Below, piece after piece: positions 1 through 5,990 of a stretch of 8,925 nucleotides of DNA. The stretch is from Chloroflexota bacterium (lineage in GTDB: Bacteria; Chloroflexota; Chloroflexia; Chloroflexales; Kallotenuaceae). A program made the translations under genes and the position numbers. Location: the NCBI GenBank assembly GCA_019240175.1, contig JAFAYS010000368.1, positions 1-8,925 of the forward strand. The letters run 5' to 3'. The notes below the pieces were generated by a model, which ran no database searches, had not been told where the DNA came from, and worked only from the letters and a program-made list of their open reading frames with translations. Numbering within the stretch: the first letter of the stretch is position 1; each line of letters opens with the position of its first letter.

Positions 1-392
1 TGCCCTGGCCTGCCGAGCTGGAGCTGGCGATCCGCAGGGCGCAGCTTGAGATCCTGGAAGCGCAGACCGAGATGACCGGCAAGTTCTACGTCGGGCGCAA
101 CCTGTGCCAAACCTTTGATATGGCCGGGCTGAGCCAGTGCAGCATCACAACCTATACGATCAATCGTGGCGCGCCGCTGGGCCAGGACGAGCGGACCTTT
201 CTCGAAGGTTATCTCTGCGATCTGCGCGAGCGCGCCGACAGCCGGCTTGAGCCCGAGGCCCGCCGCGCCTTCGATCTGCTGCTCGACGCTGGCTCGAACG
301 TGTATCTGCTGGATCGGCCCGATTTCTTCATGAGCGTGCTAGAGATCGTGGCCTGTGGCAAGAAACCCACCGCTGATCAGGATGGTGTTTGA
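1..392 (+). CDS. Unrecognised small protein, 5' end at or just outside window
   Basis: The reading frame is open from the first full codon (position 3) to TGA at 390-392, giving 129 visible residues. The first two bases are TG, so the codon crossing the window edge is NTG and could itself be the start codon, for a protein of about 130 residues. An internal ATG at 72 is less likely because coding-like sequence (PWPAELELAIRRAQLEILEA) continues upstream of it. I recognise no family. The product looks soluble, helical and charged, with no signal peptide or membrane segment, and a few scattered cysteines that form no metal motif. The last third (EARRAFDLLLDAGSNVYLL, then RPDFFMSVLEI) looks like packed helices. 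The stop codon shares its A with the ATG of the GNAT gene, so the two are probably co-transcribed and translationally coupled. Function unknown. Confidence 0.6.
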   Translation, partial: PWPAELELAIRRAQLEILEAQTEMTGKFYVGRNLCQTFDMAGLSQCSITTYTINRGAPLGQDERTFLEGYLCDLRERADSRLEPEARRAFDLLLDAGSNVYLLDRPDFFMSVLEIVACGKKPTADQDGV

Positions 393-862
393 TGCCTATT
401 CGCCCAGCAACCGACGCCGATCTCGATGTCATGATCGTGCTGGCCGACGAGAAGCGCACGGAGTACGCGCAGTACGCGCCGACCTTCTGGCGCAAAGCCG
501 CCGACGGGCCGCTTAAGCAGCGCGATCATTTTCGCGGCCTGCTCGCTCAGCCCAACATTATCGCGCTGGTGAGCGAAGCAGACGGTGCGATCGATGGCTT
601 TGTGCTGGGCTCGATCGTGGACGCGCCGCCGGTGTATGATCCAGGCACGCAGGTCTGTGTGATCGACGATTTTACGGTCGCGGAACCCGAAAGCTGGCCG
701 TCGGTTGGCCGCGCGCTGCTAGAGGCGACTCGCCAGCATGCCACGGCTCGGCAGGCGAATCTAACGGTAGTTGTGTGCGGGCATCTGGATCAGGCCAAGC
801 GCGCGATGCTGCAAACTGCGGGCTTTGGCATCGCCTCTGAGTGGTACGTCAATCCGCTGTAA
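392..862 (+). CDS. GNAT family N-acetyltransferase
   Basis: A 156-residue protein, the usual size for a single-domain GNAT enzyme, which moves an acetyl group from acetyl-CoA to an amine on a small molecule, peptide or protein. The N-terminus MPIRPATDADLDVMIVL is the typical first strand and helix. Around residues 62-75 a strand (DGFVLGSIVD) is followed by VCVIDDFTVAEP and WPSVGRALLEA, which correspond to motif A and the acetyl-CoA pyrophosphate loop, here with a Gly-x-Ala ending. The C-terminal part (LTVVVCGHLDQAKRAMLQTAGF) matches the strand and helix that close the fold, ending in the frequent ...GF.....W pattern. ATG at 392 is preferred to TTG at 389 because it gives the classic TGATG overlap and lies 9 bases after AGGA (379-382). 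The substrate cannot be read from the sequence; the pyrophosphate loop is weaker than the Q/RxxGxG/A consensus. Confidence 0.85.
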   Translation: MPIRPATDADLDVMIVLADEKRTEYAQYAPTFWRKAADGPLKQRDHFRGLLAQPNIIALVSEADGAIDGFVLGSIVDAPPVYDPGTQVCVIDDFTVAEPESWPSVGRALLEATRQHATARQANLTVVVCGHLDQAKRAMLQTAGFGIASEWYVNPL

Positions 863-867
863 CGCTC

Positions 868-904
868 GGCGCGGGCGGGACGTTTGTCAGTGCCAGCCCG
901 CGCC
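868..904. terminator. GC-rich hairpin between convergent genes, likely terminator
   Basis: A perfect 9-bp inverted repeat, GGCGCGGGC (868-876) and GCCCGCGCC (896-904), encloses a 19-base loop. It starts 5 bases after the GNAT stop and ends 19 bases before the stop of the convergent oxidoreductase gene. On the + strand the hairpin is followed by ATTAAATT, a poor U-tract. On the - strand there is no U-run. Position and stem strength suggest a shared 3'-end signal, but a factor-independent terminator in the strict sense is uncertain. Confidence 0.5.
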
Positions 905-923
905 ATTAAATTCCTCGATTTTG

Positions 924-2222
924 CTAGGCTGCCGCGCTCTGCTGGCGCAGCTCCGCGCCGACGAGGGCAGCGCAGCGCTCGCCGCTGGTCATCGCGCCGT
1001 TGATGCTGCTGGCCTCGGTCCACTCCGCCGCGATGTACAGCCCCGGCTGCCCCGTGCGATTCTCCGGCAATCGGCTGTAGATGCCGGCGGGCTGCGGGAA
1101 CTGCGCGTAGCGGATGCGATACACTTTGAGCGGATAGTAGCCCAGCAGTGCCTGAAGCGCCCGCTGATCGCCGGCGAACATCTGGCGGAGATCTTGCATG
1201 GCCGCCACGACCAGCTGTCCGTCATCCAGATCGGGAGCGCCCAGCACGACCGCGCTGAGCAGATGGCGGCCCTGCGGCGCGTAGCTCGGCGCGACGTTGG
1301 TCAGTAGCTGCGCGTTATTGACGAACGCGTCCGGCGCGGCGTTGAGCACGATCTTGCGGCTGGTGTAGAGCGGCTCTAGGCCCGCGAAATAGATCGCGGC
1401 GGTTTCCAGCGCTCCCTCGGGCGGATCGAGATTGGCGAGCGCGCGGGCGCTCGGCGCTTCGGTGGCCAGCACCACGGCATCGGCGGTGATCTCCTCGCCG
1501 TCGCTAAGCCGCACGCCGGTCACGCGGTCGCCGTCGTGGAGCAGCGCCGCCACGCGGGCATTGCAGCGAATCGCGCCGGCAGCGCGTAGTGGCGCGGCGA
1601 GCTGCTGGGTGATCGCGCCGATCCCTGCGGCGGGCAGCGTGGTCTGGCCTGAGGCGAGCGTGCGGAAGTAGAAGCGAAAGGCCGCCGCGCTGGTGCTCAG
1701 ATCACGCGTCAGGAAGATGCCGCCAAAGAACGGTCGGAAAAAGCTATCGATCGTGCGCTCACTGTAGCCTTCGGTGCGCAGATATTCCAGCGTGCTCTGC
1801 GTATCCGGCTCGGCGTCTTGATCGCCCTCCTGGCCGCGCAGCTTAAGCGCCAGCCGCACCGTGCGCAGCTTGTCGGCTACCGGAATCGCCGTCGTGATCG
1901 CCGCCTCCGAAACATCGCCCCAGTTGCGGTCGCGCAGCGGATCGGTCAGCACGCGCTGGTGTCCATGCTGTGCCACGATCGCGCCGGGCTCGAACGGCTG
2001 AAGATCGAGCGCCCGCAGATCGAGATTGCGCTGGACGGCAGGATACGCGTCGAAGAGCACTTGAAAGCCGTGATCGAGCGTGAAGCCCTCGACGTGATCC
2101 GAGCGCACCCGGCCTCCGACATCCGCCTCGGCTTCCAGAACGGTGACAGGAATCTGCTGCTGATGGAGATGACGCGCGCAGGTCAGCCCTGCCAGTCCAG
2201 CCCCAACGATCAAAACGGTCAT
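924..2222 (-). CDS. FAD-dependent oxidoreductase, phytoene desaturase / amine oxidase superfamily
   Basis: A 432-residue flavoprotein. The N-terminus is a dinucleotide-binding Rossmann fold: GAGLAG at residues 7-12, acidic E30 ending the second strand, then VGGRVRS (35-41), the GGR signature shared by protoporphyrinogen oxidase, monoamine oxidase and carotenoid desaturases. A central segment (FFRPFFGGIFLTRDLSTSA) resembles the substrate domain of phytoene-desaturase-like proteins. The C-terminus has the second FAD-contact motif (GLYIAAEWTEASSINGAMTS), followed by GERCAALVG. There is no membrane helix or signal peptide. The ATG lies 10 bases after AAGGAG (complement of 2233-2238), and a TATGAT -10-like box lies at 2256-2261 on the complement with no good -35. 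The gene stands alone and is shielded from the upstream toxin-antitoxin operon by a terminator. The reaction is unknown; no carotenoid or heme genes sit beside it, so I give no symbol. Confidence 0.85.
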   Translation of the reverse strand: MTVLIVGAGLAGLTCARHLHQQQIPVTVLEAEADVGGRVRSDHVEGFTLDHGFQVLFDAYPAVQRNLDLRALDLQPFEPGAIVAQHGHQRVLTDPLRDRNWGDVSEAAITTAIPVADKLRTVRLALKLRGQEGDQDAEPDTQSTLEYLRTEGYSERTIDSFFRPFFGGIFLTRDLSTSAAAFRFYFRTLASGQTTLPAAGIGAITQQLAAPLRAAGAIRCNARVAALLHDGDRVTGVRLSDGEEITADAVVLATEAPSARALANLDPPEGALETAAIYFAGLEPLYTSRKIVLNAAPDAFVNNAQLLTNVAPSYAPQGRHLLSAVVLGAPDLDDGQLVVAAMQDLRQMFAGDQRALQALLGYYPLKVYRIRYAQFPQPAGIYSRLPENRTGQPGLYIAAEWTEASSINGAMTSGERCAALVGAELRQQSAAA

Positions 2223-2301
2223 GCGATGCTTACTCCTTTGCAGAATCTCCTCTTTATCATACGCGATTTTCGAGGACGAAGAGAGGTTCTGGCTGGAATC
2301 T

Positions 2302-2336
2302 AAAAGCGTCGATCTACGAGAAGAGATCGACGCCTT
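2302..2336 (-). terminator. Rho-independent terminator of the toxin-antitoxin operon
   Basis: Read on the - strand this is a perfect 10-bp stem, GCGTCGATCT pairing with AGATCGACGC (2306-2315 and 2324-2333), with an 8-base loop, directly followed by TTTTAG. It lies 12 bases past the toxin stop codon and about 80 bases before the start of the next - strand gene. It should therefore end toxin-antitoxin transcription before the oxidoreductase. On the + strand the stem is followed by CTTAG, not a T-run, so it works best for - strand transcripts. Confidence 0.8.
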
Positions 2337-2347
2337 AGAGCCTGATT

Positions 2348-2599
2348 CTAGCGGTACACATCCCGCCGGTTACCAACTTTCACGACAGTAACAATCAGCT
2401 CTGTGTCTTTGATCGCATAGACAACGCGGTATTGACCTACCCGAATTCGCCAGAATTCTGAGCCCGTCAGCTTAACACAACCCGCTGGACGAGGTGTTGC
2501 TGCCAGAGCATCAATTGCTGCAAGTACACGTGCATAATCTGCTGATGGTAAGCGGGCTAGCTCCTTTTGGGCGCTGCGAACGATGACGACGGCGTACAT
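2348..2599 (-). CDS. relE: RelE/ParE family toxin of a type II toxin-antitoxin module
   Basis: An 83-residue protein, typical for RelE. Family members of this type usually cleave mRNA in the ribosomal A site and are neutralised by the cognate antitoxin. Visible hallmarks are the N-terminal strand and amphipathic helix (SAQKELARLP), the core KLTG (43-46) then WRIRVGQYRVVYAI (50-63) with basic R51, R53 and R58, and the C-terminal strand ending VGNRRDVYR with R78, R79 and Y82. The family often has His where this protein has Asn in VGNRR; activity is plausible but not assured. The start ATG overlaps the antitoxin stop by one base (TAATG), and AAAGG lies about 9 bases upstream inside the antitoxin gene, so expression is translationally coupled. 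A strong terminator follows. The fold could also be a gyrase-type ParE; RelE fits the C-terminal VYR better. Confidence 0.88.
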   Translation of the reverse strand: MYAVVIVRSAQKELARLPSADYARVLAAIDALAATPRPAGCVKLTGSEFWRIRVGQYRVVYAIKDTELIVTVVKVGNRRDVYR

Positions 2600-2856
2600 T
2601 AGCTGGCCTTTCGAGCCGTCCGTTGATCTTCAATTTCCTGAATCGCCTGGTCCAGCGGGATCGCTTCCTCTTCAGCCAATCGTCTCGTGGCGTCGCGAAT
2701 ATCCTCCGCGTCTTCGATGGCTTCGAGCGCTCGATCCAGGAGATACAGAACTTGTCCATGCAAAGAACGACGTTCTTTTGCAGCCATTGTTGCTATCGGC
2801 TCGTACAGATCGGGCGGGAGCCGAAGCGTAAAAGGCTTTGCTGTTTGGTCGTGCAT
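2599..2856 (-). CDS. Ribbon-helix-helix antitoxin (RelB/Arc-like)
   Basis: An 85-residue protein immediately upstream of the RelE-like toxin. The N-terminal half is a ribbon-helix-helix DNA-binding domain: strand FTLRLP (9-14), helix A beginning PDLYEPIATMAAKE (15-28), turn RRS and helix B LHGQVLYLLDRAL (32-44). The rest (EDAEDIRDATRRLAEEEAI and onward) is charged and helical, as expected for the part that wraps the toxin. Antitoxins of this class dimerise, bind palindromes in their own promoter and repress the operon together with toxin. The ATG is 8 bases after GAGGAG (complement of 2865-2870). The promoter just upstream contains palindromes of the right kind. The gene order, antitoxin then toxin with a one-base overlap, is the standard type II arrangement. 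Confidence 0.87.
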   Translation of the reverse strand: MHDQTAKPFTLRLPPDLYEPIATMAAKERRSLHGQVLYLLDRALEAIEDAEDIRDATRRLAEEEAIPLDQAIQEIEDQRTARKAS

Positions 2857-2874
2857 GTGTGTGTCTCCTCACTA

Positions 2875-2903
2875 ATGATTATAAATCATAATGGTATTAT
2901 GAT
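2875..2903. promoter_or_regulatory. Overlapping palindromes, probable antitoxin operator
   Basis: Two perfect inverted repeats sit inside the promoter. ATGATT-ATA-AATCAT (2875-2889) covers the -10 box. ATCATAAT-GGT-ATTATGAT (2885-2903) fills the spacer and reaches into the -35 box. They share ATCAT, so three half-sites are spaced about 10-11 bases apart, one helical turn, as expected for cooperative binding of ribbon-helix-helix dimers. A further related half-site, CCATAATA, occurs at 2918-2925. Binding by the adjacent antitoxin is inferred. Confidence 0.65.
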
Positions 2904-2906
2904 CAA
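2878..2906 (-). promoter_or_regulatory. Sigma-70-type promoter of the toxin-antitoxin operon
   Basis: On the - strand, TTGATC (complement of 2901-2906) is followed after exactly 17 bases by TATAAT (complement of 2878-2883), a perfect -10. The predicted transcription start is near 2871, only about 15 bases before the antitoxin ATG, so the GAGGAG ribosome site is at the very 5' end of the mRNA. The region is strikingly AT-rich against its GC-rich surroundings. Confidence 0.75.
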
Positions 2907-2975
2907 CTAAAATACACCATAATAGTTTTAAATAACTTTGATGGTCATCGCTCTTTTTGCAGGCTTAGGATTACT

Positions 2976-2988
2976 TGTCAGCTTGACA
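2976..2988. promoter_or_regulatory. Short inverted repeat overlapping the glc -35 box
   Basis: TGTCA-GCT-TGACA is a perfect 5-bp inverted repeat with a 3-base centre. It ends on the TTGACA hexamer of the proposed glc promoter, a position where a repressor would block RNA polymerase. It is short enough to be chance. No regulator gene for the operon is visible nearby. Confidence 0.3.
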
Positions 2989-3012
2989 GCGGCTTAACTG
3001 TTGGCATAGACT
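2983..3012 (+). promoter_or_regulatory. Probable promoter of the glcDEF operon
   Basis: A consensus -35 TTGACA (2983-2988) is followed after 18 bases by TAGACT (3007-3012), which keeps the important T1, A2 and T6 of the -10. The start would be near 3019, leaving a leader of about 30 bases before the glcD ATG. It is divergent from the toxin-antitoxin promoter. Confidence 0.5.
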
Positions 3013-3050
3013 CTAGGCGCTCTGATGAGCTGTCGAAGAGGAGAGCAACG

Positions 3051-4499
3051 ATGCATCCGCGTATCATCAGCGAGCTGCGGGCGATCGTCGGGGAGCGCGG
3101 CCTGATCACCGAGACCGAGCAACTGCGCACGTACGAGTGCGACGGCCTGACGAATTTTCGGGTGGTGCCGTTGGCGGTCGCGCTGCCCGCGTCCGGCGAG
3201 CAGGTCCAGGCGATCGTGCGGATCTGTCATCGCGAGGGCATCCCGTTTGTGGCGCGCGGCTCCGGCACTGGCCTCAGCGGCGGCGCGCTGCCCGTCGAAA
3301 GCGGCATCGTGATCAGCCTGGCACGGCTCAATCGCATCCTGGACGTCGATCTACCAAATGCGCGCGTGGTCGTCGAGCCCGGCGTGATCAATCTTCAGGT
3401 GACGCAGCAGGTCGCGCCGCACGGCTACTTCTACGCGCCCGACCCGTCATCGCAGTCGGTCTGCACGATCGGCGGCAACGTGGCGGAAAACTCCGGCGGG
3501 GCGCACTGTCTCAAATATGGCTTTACCGCGAATCATGTGCTGGGCCTGAAGGTCGTGCTGCCTGACGGCGAGATCGTCGAGCTGGGCGGCAAAACGCTGG
3601 ATCAGCCCGGCTACGATCTGATGGGCGTGTTCGTCGGCTCCGAGGGCACGCTCGGCATCGCCACCGAGATCACGCTGCGGCTGGTCAAGCGTCCCGAGGT
3701 GATCCAGACGCTGCTGGCGGCCTTTCACTCCACCGACGAGGCCGGCGCTGCCGTGAGCGAGATCATTGCCGCCGGGATCTTGCCCGCCGCGATCGAGATG
3801 ATGGATAATCTCAGCATCCAGGCGGCGGAGGCTGCGGTCCACGCCGGCTATCCGCAGTGCGAGGGCTTGCTGCTGGTTGAGCTTGACGGTCCCACCGCCG
3901 AGGTCGCGCTGTCGATGGAGCGTGTGACCGCGATCTGTCGTAGCTGCGGCGCGTGGGAGATCCGGCTGGCGCAGTCCGATGCCGAGCGGCTGGTAGTCTG
4001 GAAAGGTCGCAAGGCCGCCTTTGCCGCAATGGGCCGCGTCTCGCCCGACTACATCGTGCAGGACGGCGTGATCCCACGTACGGCCCTGCCACGGGTGCTG
4101 CGTGAGATCAAACAGCTCAGCGAGGCGGCGGGTCTACGCGTCGCGAACGTCTTCCATGCGGGCGACGGCAATCTGCATCCGCTGGTACTCTATGATCGCA
4201 GCGTGCCGGGACAGGAGCACATCGCCGAGGAGCTGTCGTTCGATATCATCAAGCTCTGCGTGCAGGCGGGCGGCTCGATCACCGGCGAGCACGGCGTGGG
4301 CCGCGAGAAACAAAAGTACATGTCCACGATGTACGCCGAGCCGGATCTCGACACGATGCAGCTTGTGCGCTGCGCCTTCGATCCGCGGCATCTGGCCAAT
4401 CCCGATAAGCTGTTTCCGCGCCCGCGCCTCTGCGCCGAAAAGCCGGGCCGCTACGAGCCGCATCCGCTAGAGCAGGCAGGGATTGCCGAATTATTTTAG
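3051..4499 (+). CDS. glcD: Glycolate dehydrogenase FAD-binding subunit GlcD
   Basis: A 482-residue flavoprotein (E. coli GlcD is about 499), the catalytic subunit oxidising glycolate, or possibly D-lactate or another 2-hydroxyacid, to the oxoacid. It has a VAO/PCMH-type FAD domain: VARGSGTGLSGG (67-78) binds the FAD phosphates, followed by the TIGGNVAENSGG and GSEGTLGI motifs. The C-terminal FAD-oxidase domain carries HAGDGNLHP (369-377) and TGEHGVGREK (411-420), whose histidines are expected to bind metal and substrate. There is no signal peptide; such complexes act on the inner face of the membrane. The ATG is 7 bases after AGGAG (3039-3043). Following glcE and glcF genes favour glycolate dehydrogenase over a stand-alone D-lactate dehydrogenase. 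The TAG stop overlaps the first heptad of the downstream repeat element. Confidence 0.93.
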   Translation: MHPRIISELRAIVGERGLITETEQLRTYECDGLTNFRVVPLAVALPASGEQVQAIVRICHREGIPFVARGSGTGLSGGALPVESGIVISLARLNRILDVDLPNARVVVEPGVINLQVTQQVAPHGYFYAPDPSSQSVCTIGGNVAENSGGAHCLKYGFTANHVLGLKVVLPDGEIVELGGKTLDQPGYDLMGVFVGSEGTLGIATEITLRLVKRPEVIQTLLAAFHSTDEAGAAVSEIIAAGILPAAIEMMDNLSIQAAEAAVHAGYPQCEGLLLVELDGPTAEVALSMERVTAICRSCGAWEIRLAQSDAERLVVWKGRKAAFAAMGRVSPDYIVQDGVIPRTALPRVLREIKQLSEAAGLRVANVFHAGDGNLHPLVLYDRSVPGQEHIAEELSFDIIKLCVQAGGSITGEHGVGREKQKYMSTMYAEPDLDTMQLVRCAFDPRHLANPDKLFPRPRLCAEKPGRYEPHPLEQAGIAELF

Positions 4500-4532
4500 A
4501 ACCTAGAACTTAGAACCTAGAACCTAGAATCG
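4498..4532 (+). repeat. Left heptad array, AGAACCT repeats
   Basis: Five consecutive 7-base units: AGAACCT, AGAACTT, AGAACCT, AGAACCT and a degenerate AGAATCG. The first unit includes the last two bases of the glcD stop codon. The first four units (4498-4525) are complementary to the right array at 4675-4702. Confidence 0.9.
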
Positions 4533-4537
4533 GACGG

Positions 4538-4558
4538 AGAACAAAGAACAAAGAACAA
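4538..4558 (+). repeat. Second heptad array, AGAACAA x3
   Basis: Three perfect tandem copies of AGAACAA, a variant of the AGAACCT heptad just upstream but out of register with it (12 bases between unit starts instead of 14). It has no complementary array on the right side of the element. Confidence 0.85.
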
Positions 4559-4574
4559 AAGCAAGTAACTCTGA

Positions 4575-4628
4575 TCTCCCCTTCTCCTATCGCAACCAAT
4601 TGGGGAAAGAGGCCGGGGCATGAGGGCC
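4575..4628. repeat. Probable degenerate dispersed intergenic repeat with hairpin
   Basis: A pyrimidine-rich stretch (CTCCCCTTCTCC, 4576-4587) faces a purine-rich one (GGGGAAAGAGG, 4602-4612). They can pair at 8 of 10 positions, counting one G·U, around a 14-base loop. The following GGCCGGGGCATGAGGGCC resembles, from memory, dispersed intergenic repeats seen in several GC-rich bacteria. It lies in the loop of the heptad element and encodes nothing convincing. Confidence 0.4.
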
Positions 4629-4674
4629 TGATCAAGAGTTTGAACAACCAACACGATTTGAATCCATGTACTTT

Positions 4675-4702
4675 AGGTTCTAGGTTCTGGGTTCTAGGTT
4701 CT
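4675..4702 (+). repeat. Right heptad array, AGGTTCT repeats (inverted copy)
   Basis: Four tandem 7-base units, AGGTTCT, AGGTTCT, GGGTTCT and AGGTTCT, the reverse complement of the left array. It ends 8 bases before the GGAG ribosome site of glcE. Against the left arm, 26 of 28 positions are complementary in DNA, and the other two would be G·U pairs in RNA. Confidence 0.9.
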
Positions 4703-4721
4703 TCCTTGATGGAGAGCGTCA

Positions 4722-5990
4722 ATGACGGTTGACTCCCAAACGCTGCACACCGATCTCAGCGCGATCGTGGGAGCGGAGCAGGTACGAGCGGCAGTGCCAG
4801 CCGATGCGATCGACGGCGTGCAGCCGCAGATGATTGTCGAGCCGGACGACGAGGCGCAGGTCGCGGCGGTGCTGCGGCTGGCTTCGGGTGCCGGGCTGAG
4901 CGTTGTGCCGCGTGGTGGCGGATCGAAGCTGGGCTGGGGCAATCCACCCCGCAGCGTCGATCTGATCCTGTCGCTCCGTCGCCTCAACCAGGTGATCGAG
5001 CATGCCTGGGGCGACATGACCGCGACGGTGCAGGCCGGCTGTCGAGTGGCCGAGCTTCAACGTGTGCTGGCCGAGCATGGTCAGCGATTGGCGCTCGATC
5101 CGCTCTGGCCGGAGCGCGCGACGATCGGCGGGATTCTAGCGACCAACGACAGCGGCTCGCTCAGGGCACGCTACGGCACACTCCGCGACCTGGTGCTGGG
5201 CGTGACGATCGCGCTGCCGGACGGCACGTTGGCCCGCAGCGGCGGCAAAGTCGTCAAAAACGTGGCGGGCTACGATCTGCCCAAGCTGATCAACGGCGCG
5301 TTTGGCACGCTGGGCGTGATCACCGAGGCAACCTTTCGGCTCTACCCGCTGCCGGCGCATGTGCGCTGTTTGCGCTTTCAGGCTTCCGAGGTCAGCGCGC
5401 TCCACCGCTTGCTGCTGCGTGTGCTCGACTCGACGCTGGTGCTGACCGGCGCGCAGCTTGCGGTCGCGTCCGAATCGCCGCCGGTGCTGGATCTGCGCTG
5501 TGAGGGCATCGCCGAGGCGCTGGACGATCAGATCGCGCAACTGATGCAGTTTGGCACCGGCCTGTCGGTTGCGCCGCTCGATCCCGTCGACTGGCATGGC
5601 TACGATTCGCTGTGGAGCGAGGATGAGCAGGAGCTGATCTGCAAAGTGAGCGTGCTGCCCAGCGATATCGGCGCGCTGACGCAGACGATTCGGCGTGTGG
5701 CCGGGCCGATGCAGCTAGGCTGGGAGCTGAAGATCCAGGCGCTGGGCACCGGCATGCTGCGCATCGCGGGCGCGAACGAGCAGACGCTGCTGGCGGCGCT
5801 AAGCATTCTCCGCGCGGAGAGCGGACAGCTCGCCGGCTCCTGCGTGGCGCTGCACGCGCCGCTGGCCGTCAAGCAAAAGCTCGATGTGTGGGGCGCTGCG
5901 CCTGGCTCATTGCCGCTGATGCGCCGCGTCAAAGATCGCTTCGATCCGCAGCATGTGCTCAATCCCGGACGTTTTGTAGGAGGCATGTGA
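4722..5990 (+). CDS. glcE: Glycolate dehydrogenase FAD-binding subunit GlcE
   Basis: A 422-residue protein, the second FAD-binding-type subunit of glycolate dehydrogenase; longer than E. coli GlcE (about 350), mostly through its middle and C-terminal part. FAD-domain motifs are VVPRGGGSKLGWG (61-73), ATIGGILATNDSG, and GGKVVKNVAGYDL (174-186) followed by GAFGTLGVITEATFRLYPLP, the typical GlcE signature. It ends VKDRFDPQHVLNPGRF, the conserved tail of the glycolate/lactate oxidase family. It lacks the HAGDGNLHP and GEHGVG catalytic motifs of GlcD, consistent with a supporting rather than catalytic role. The ATG is 7 bases after GGAG (4711-4714). Its stop overlaps the glcF start by one base. 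The 222-base gap after glcD is unusual for this otherwise tight operon and is filled by the heptad element. Confidence 0.92.
   Translation: MTVDSQTLHTDLSAIVGAEQVRAAVPADAIDGVQPQMIVEPDDEAQVAAVLRLASGAGLSVVPRGGGSKLGWGNPPRSVDLILSLRRLNQVIEHAWGDMTATVQAGCRVAELQRVLAEHGQRLALDPLWPERATIGGILATNDSGSLRARYGTLRDLVLGVTIALPDGTLARSGGKVVKNVAGYDLPKLINGAFGTLGVITEATFRLYPLPAHVRCLRFQASEVSALHRLLLRVLDSTLVLTGAQLAVASESPPVLDLRCEGIAEALDDQIAQLMQFGTGLSVAPLDPVDWHGYDSLWSEDEQELICKVSVLPSDIGALTQTIRRVAGPMQLGWELKIQALGTGMLRIAGANEQTLLAALSILRAESGQLAGSCVALHAPLAVKQKLDVWGAAPGSLPLMRRVKDRFDPQHVLNPGRFVGGM

Noticed and set aside
771..1307. 178-codon + strand open frame opposite the FAD oxidoreductase
   Set aside because: It lies antisense to and across the end of the GNAT gene, has no ribosome site, and its Arg/Ala-rich product is typical of a shadow frame in GC-rich DNA.
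1818..2303. 161-codon + strand open frame antisense to the oxidoreductase N-terminus
   Set aside because: The opposite strand carries unmistakable FAD-binding motifs in the same place; the + product shows no family features.
2583..2910. Several + and - strand open frames over the antitoxin
   Set aside because: The antitoxin frame has a ribbon-helix-helix fold, ribosome site, promoter and correct overlap with the toxin; the others have none.
3013..3030. Hairpin GCTC-TGAT-GAGC in the glcD leader
   Set aside because: A 4-bp stem is expected by chance and has no supporting context.
4498..4702. CRISPR-like array
   Set aside because: The repeats are 7-base tandem units with no unique spacers, and no cas genes are present.
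4510..4722. 70-codon - strand open frame across the heptad element
   Set aside because: It is a translation of the repeats, with no ribosome site or recognisable domain.
5888..5989. Longer N-terminus for GlcF
   Set aside because: It would overlap glcE by about 100 bases; the AGGAGG-spaced ATG at 5990 starts exactly where GlcF homology begins.
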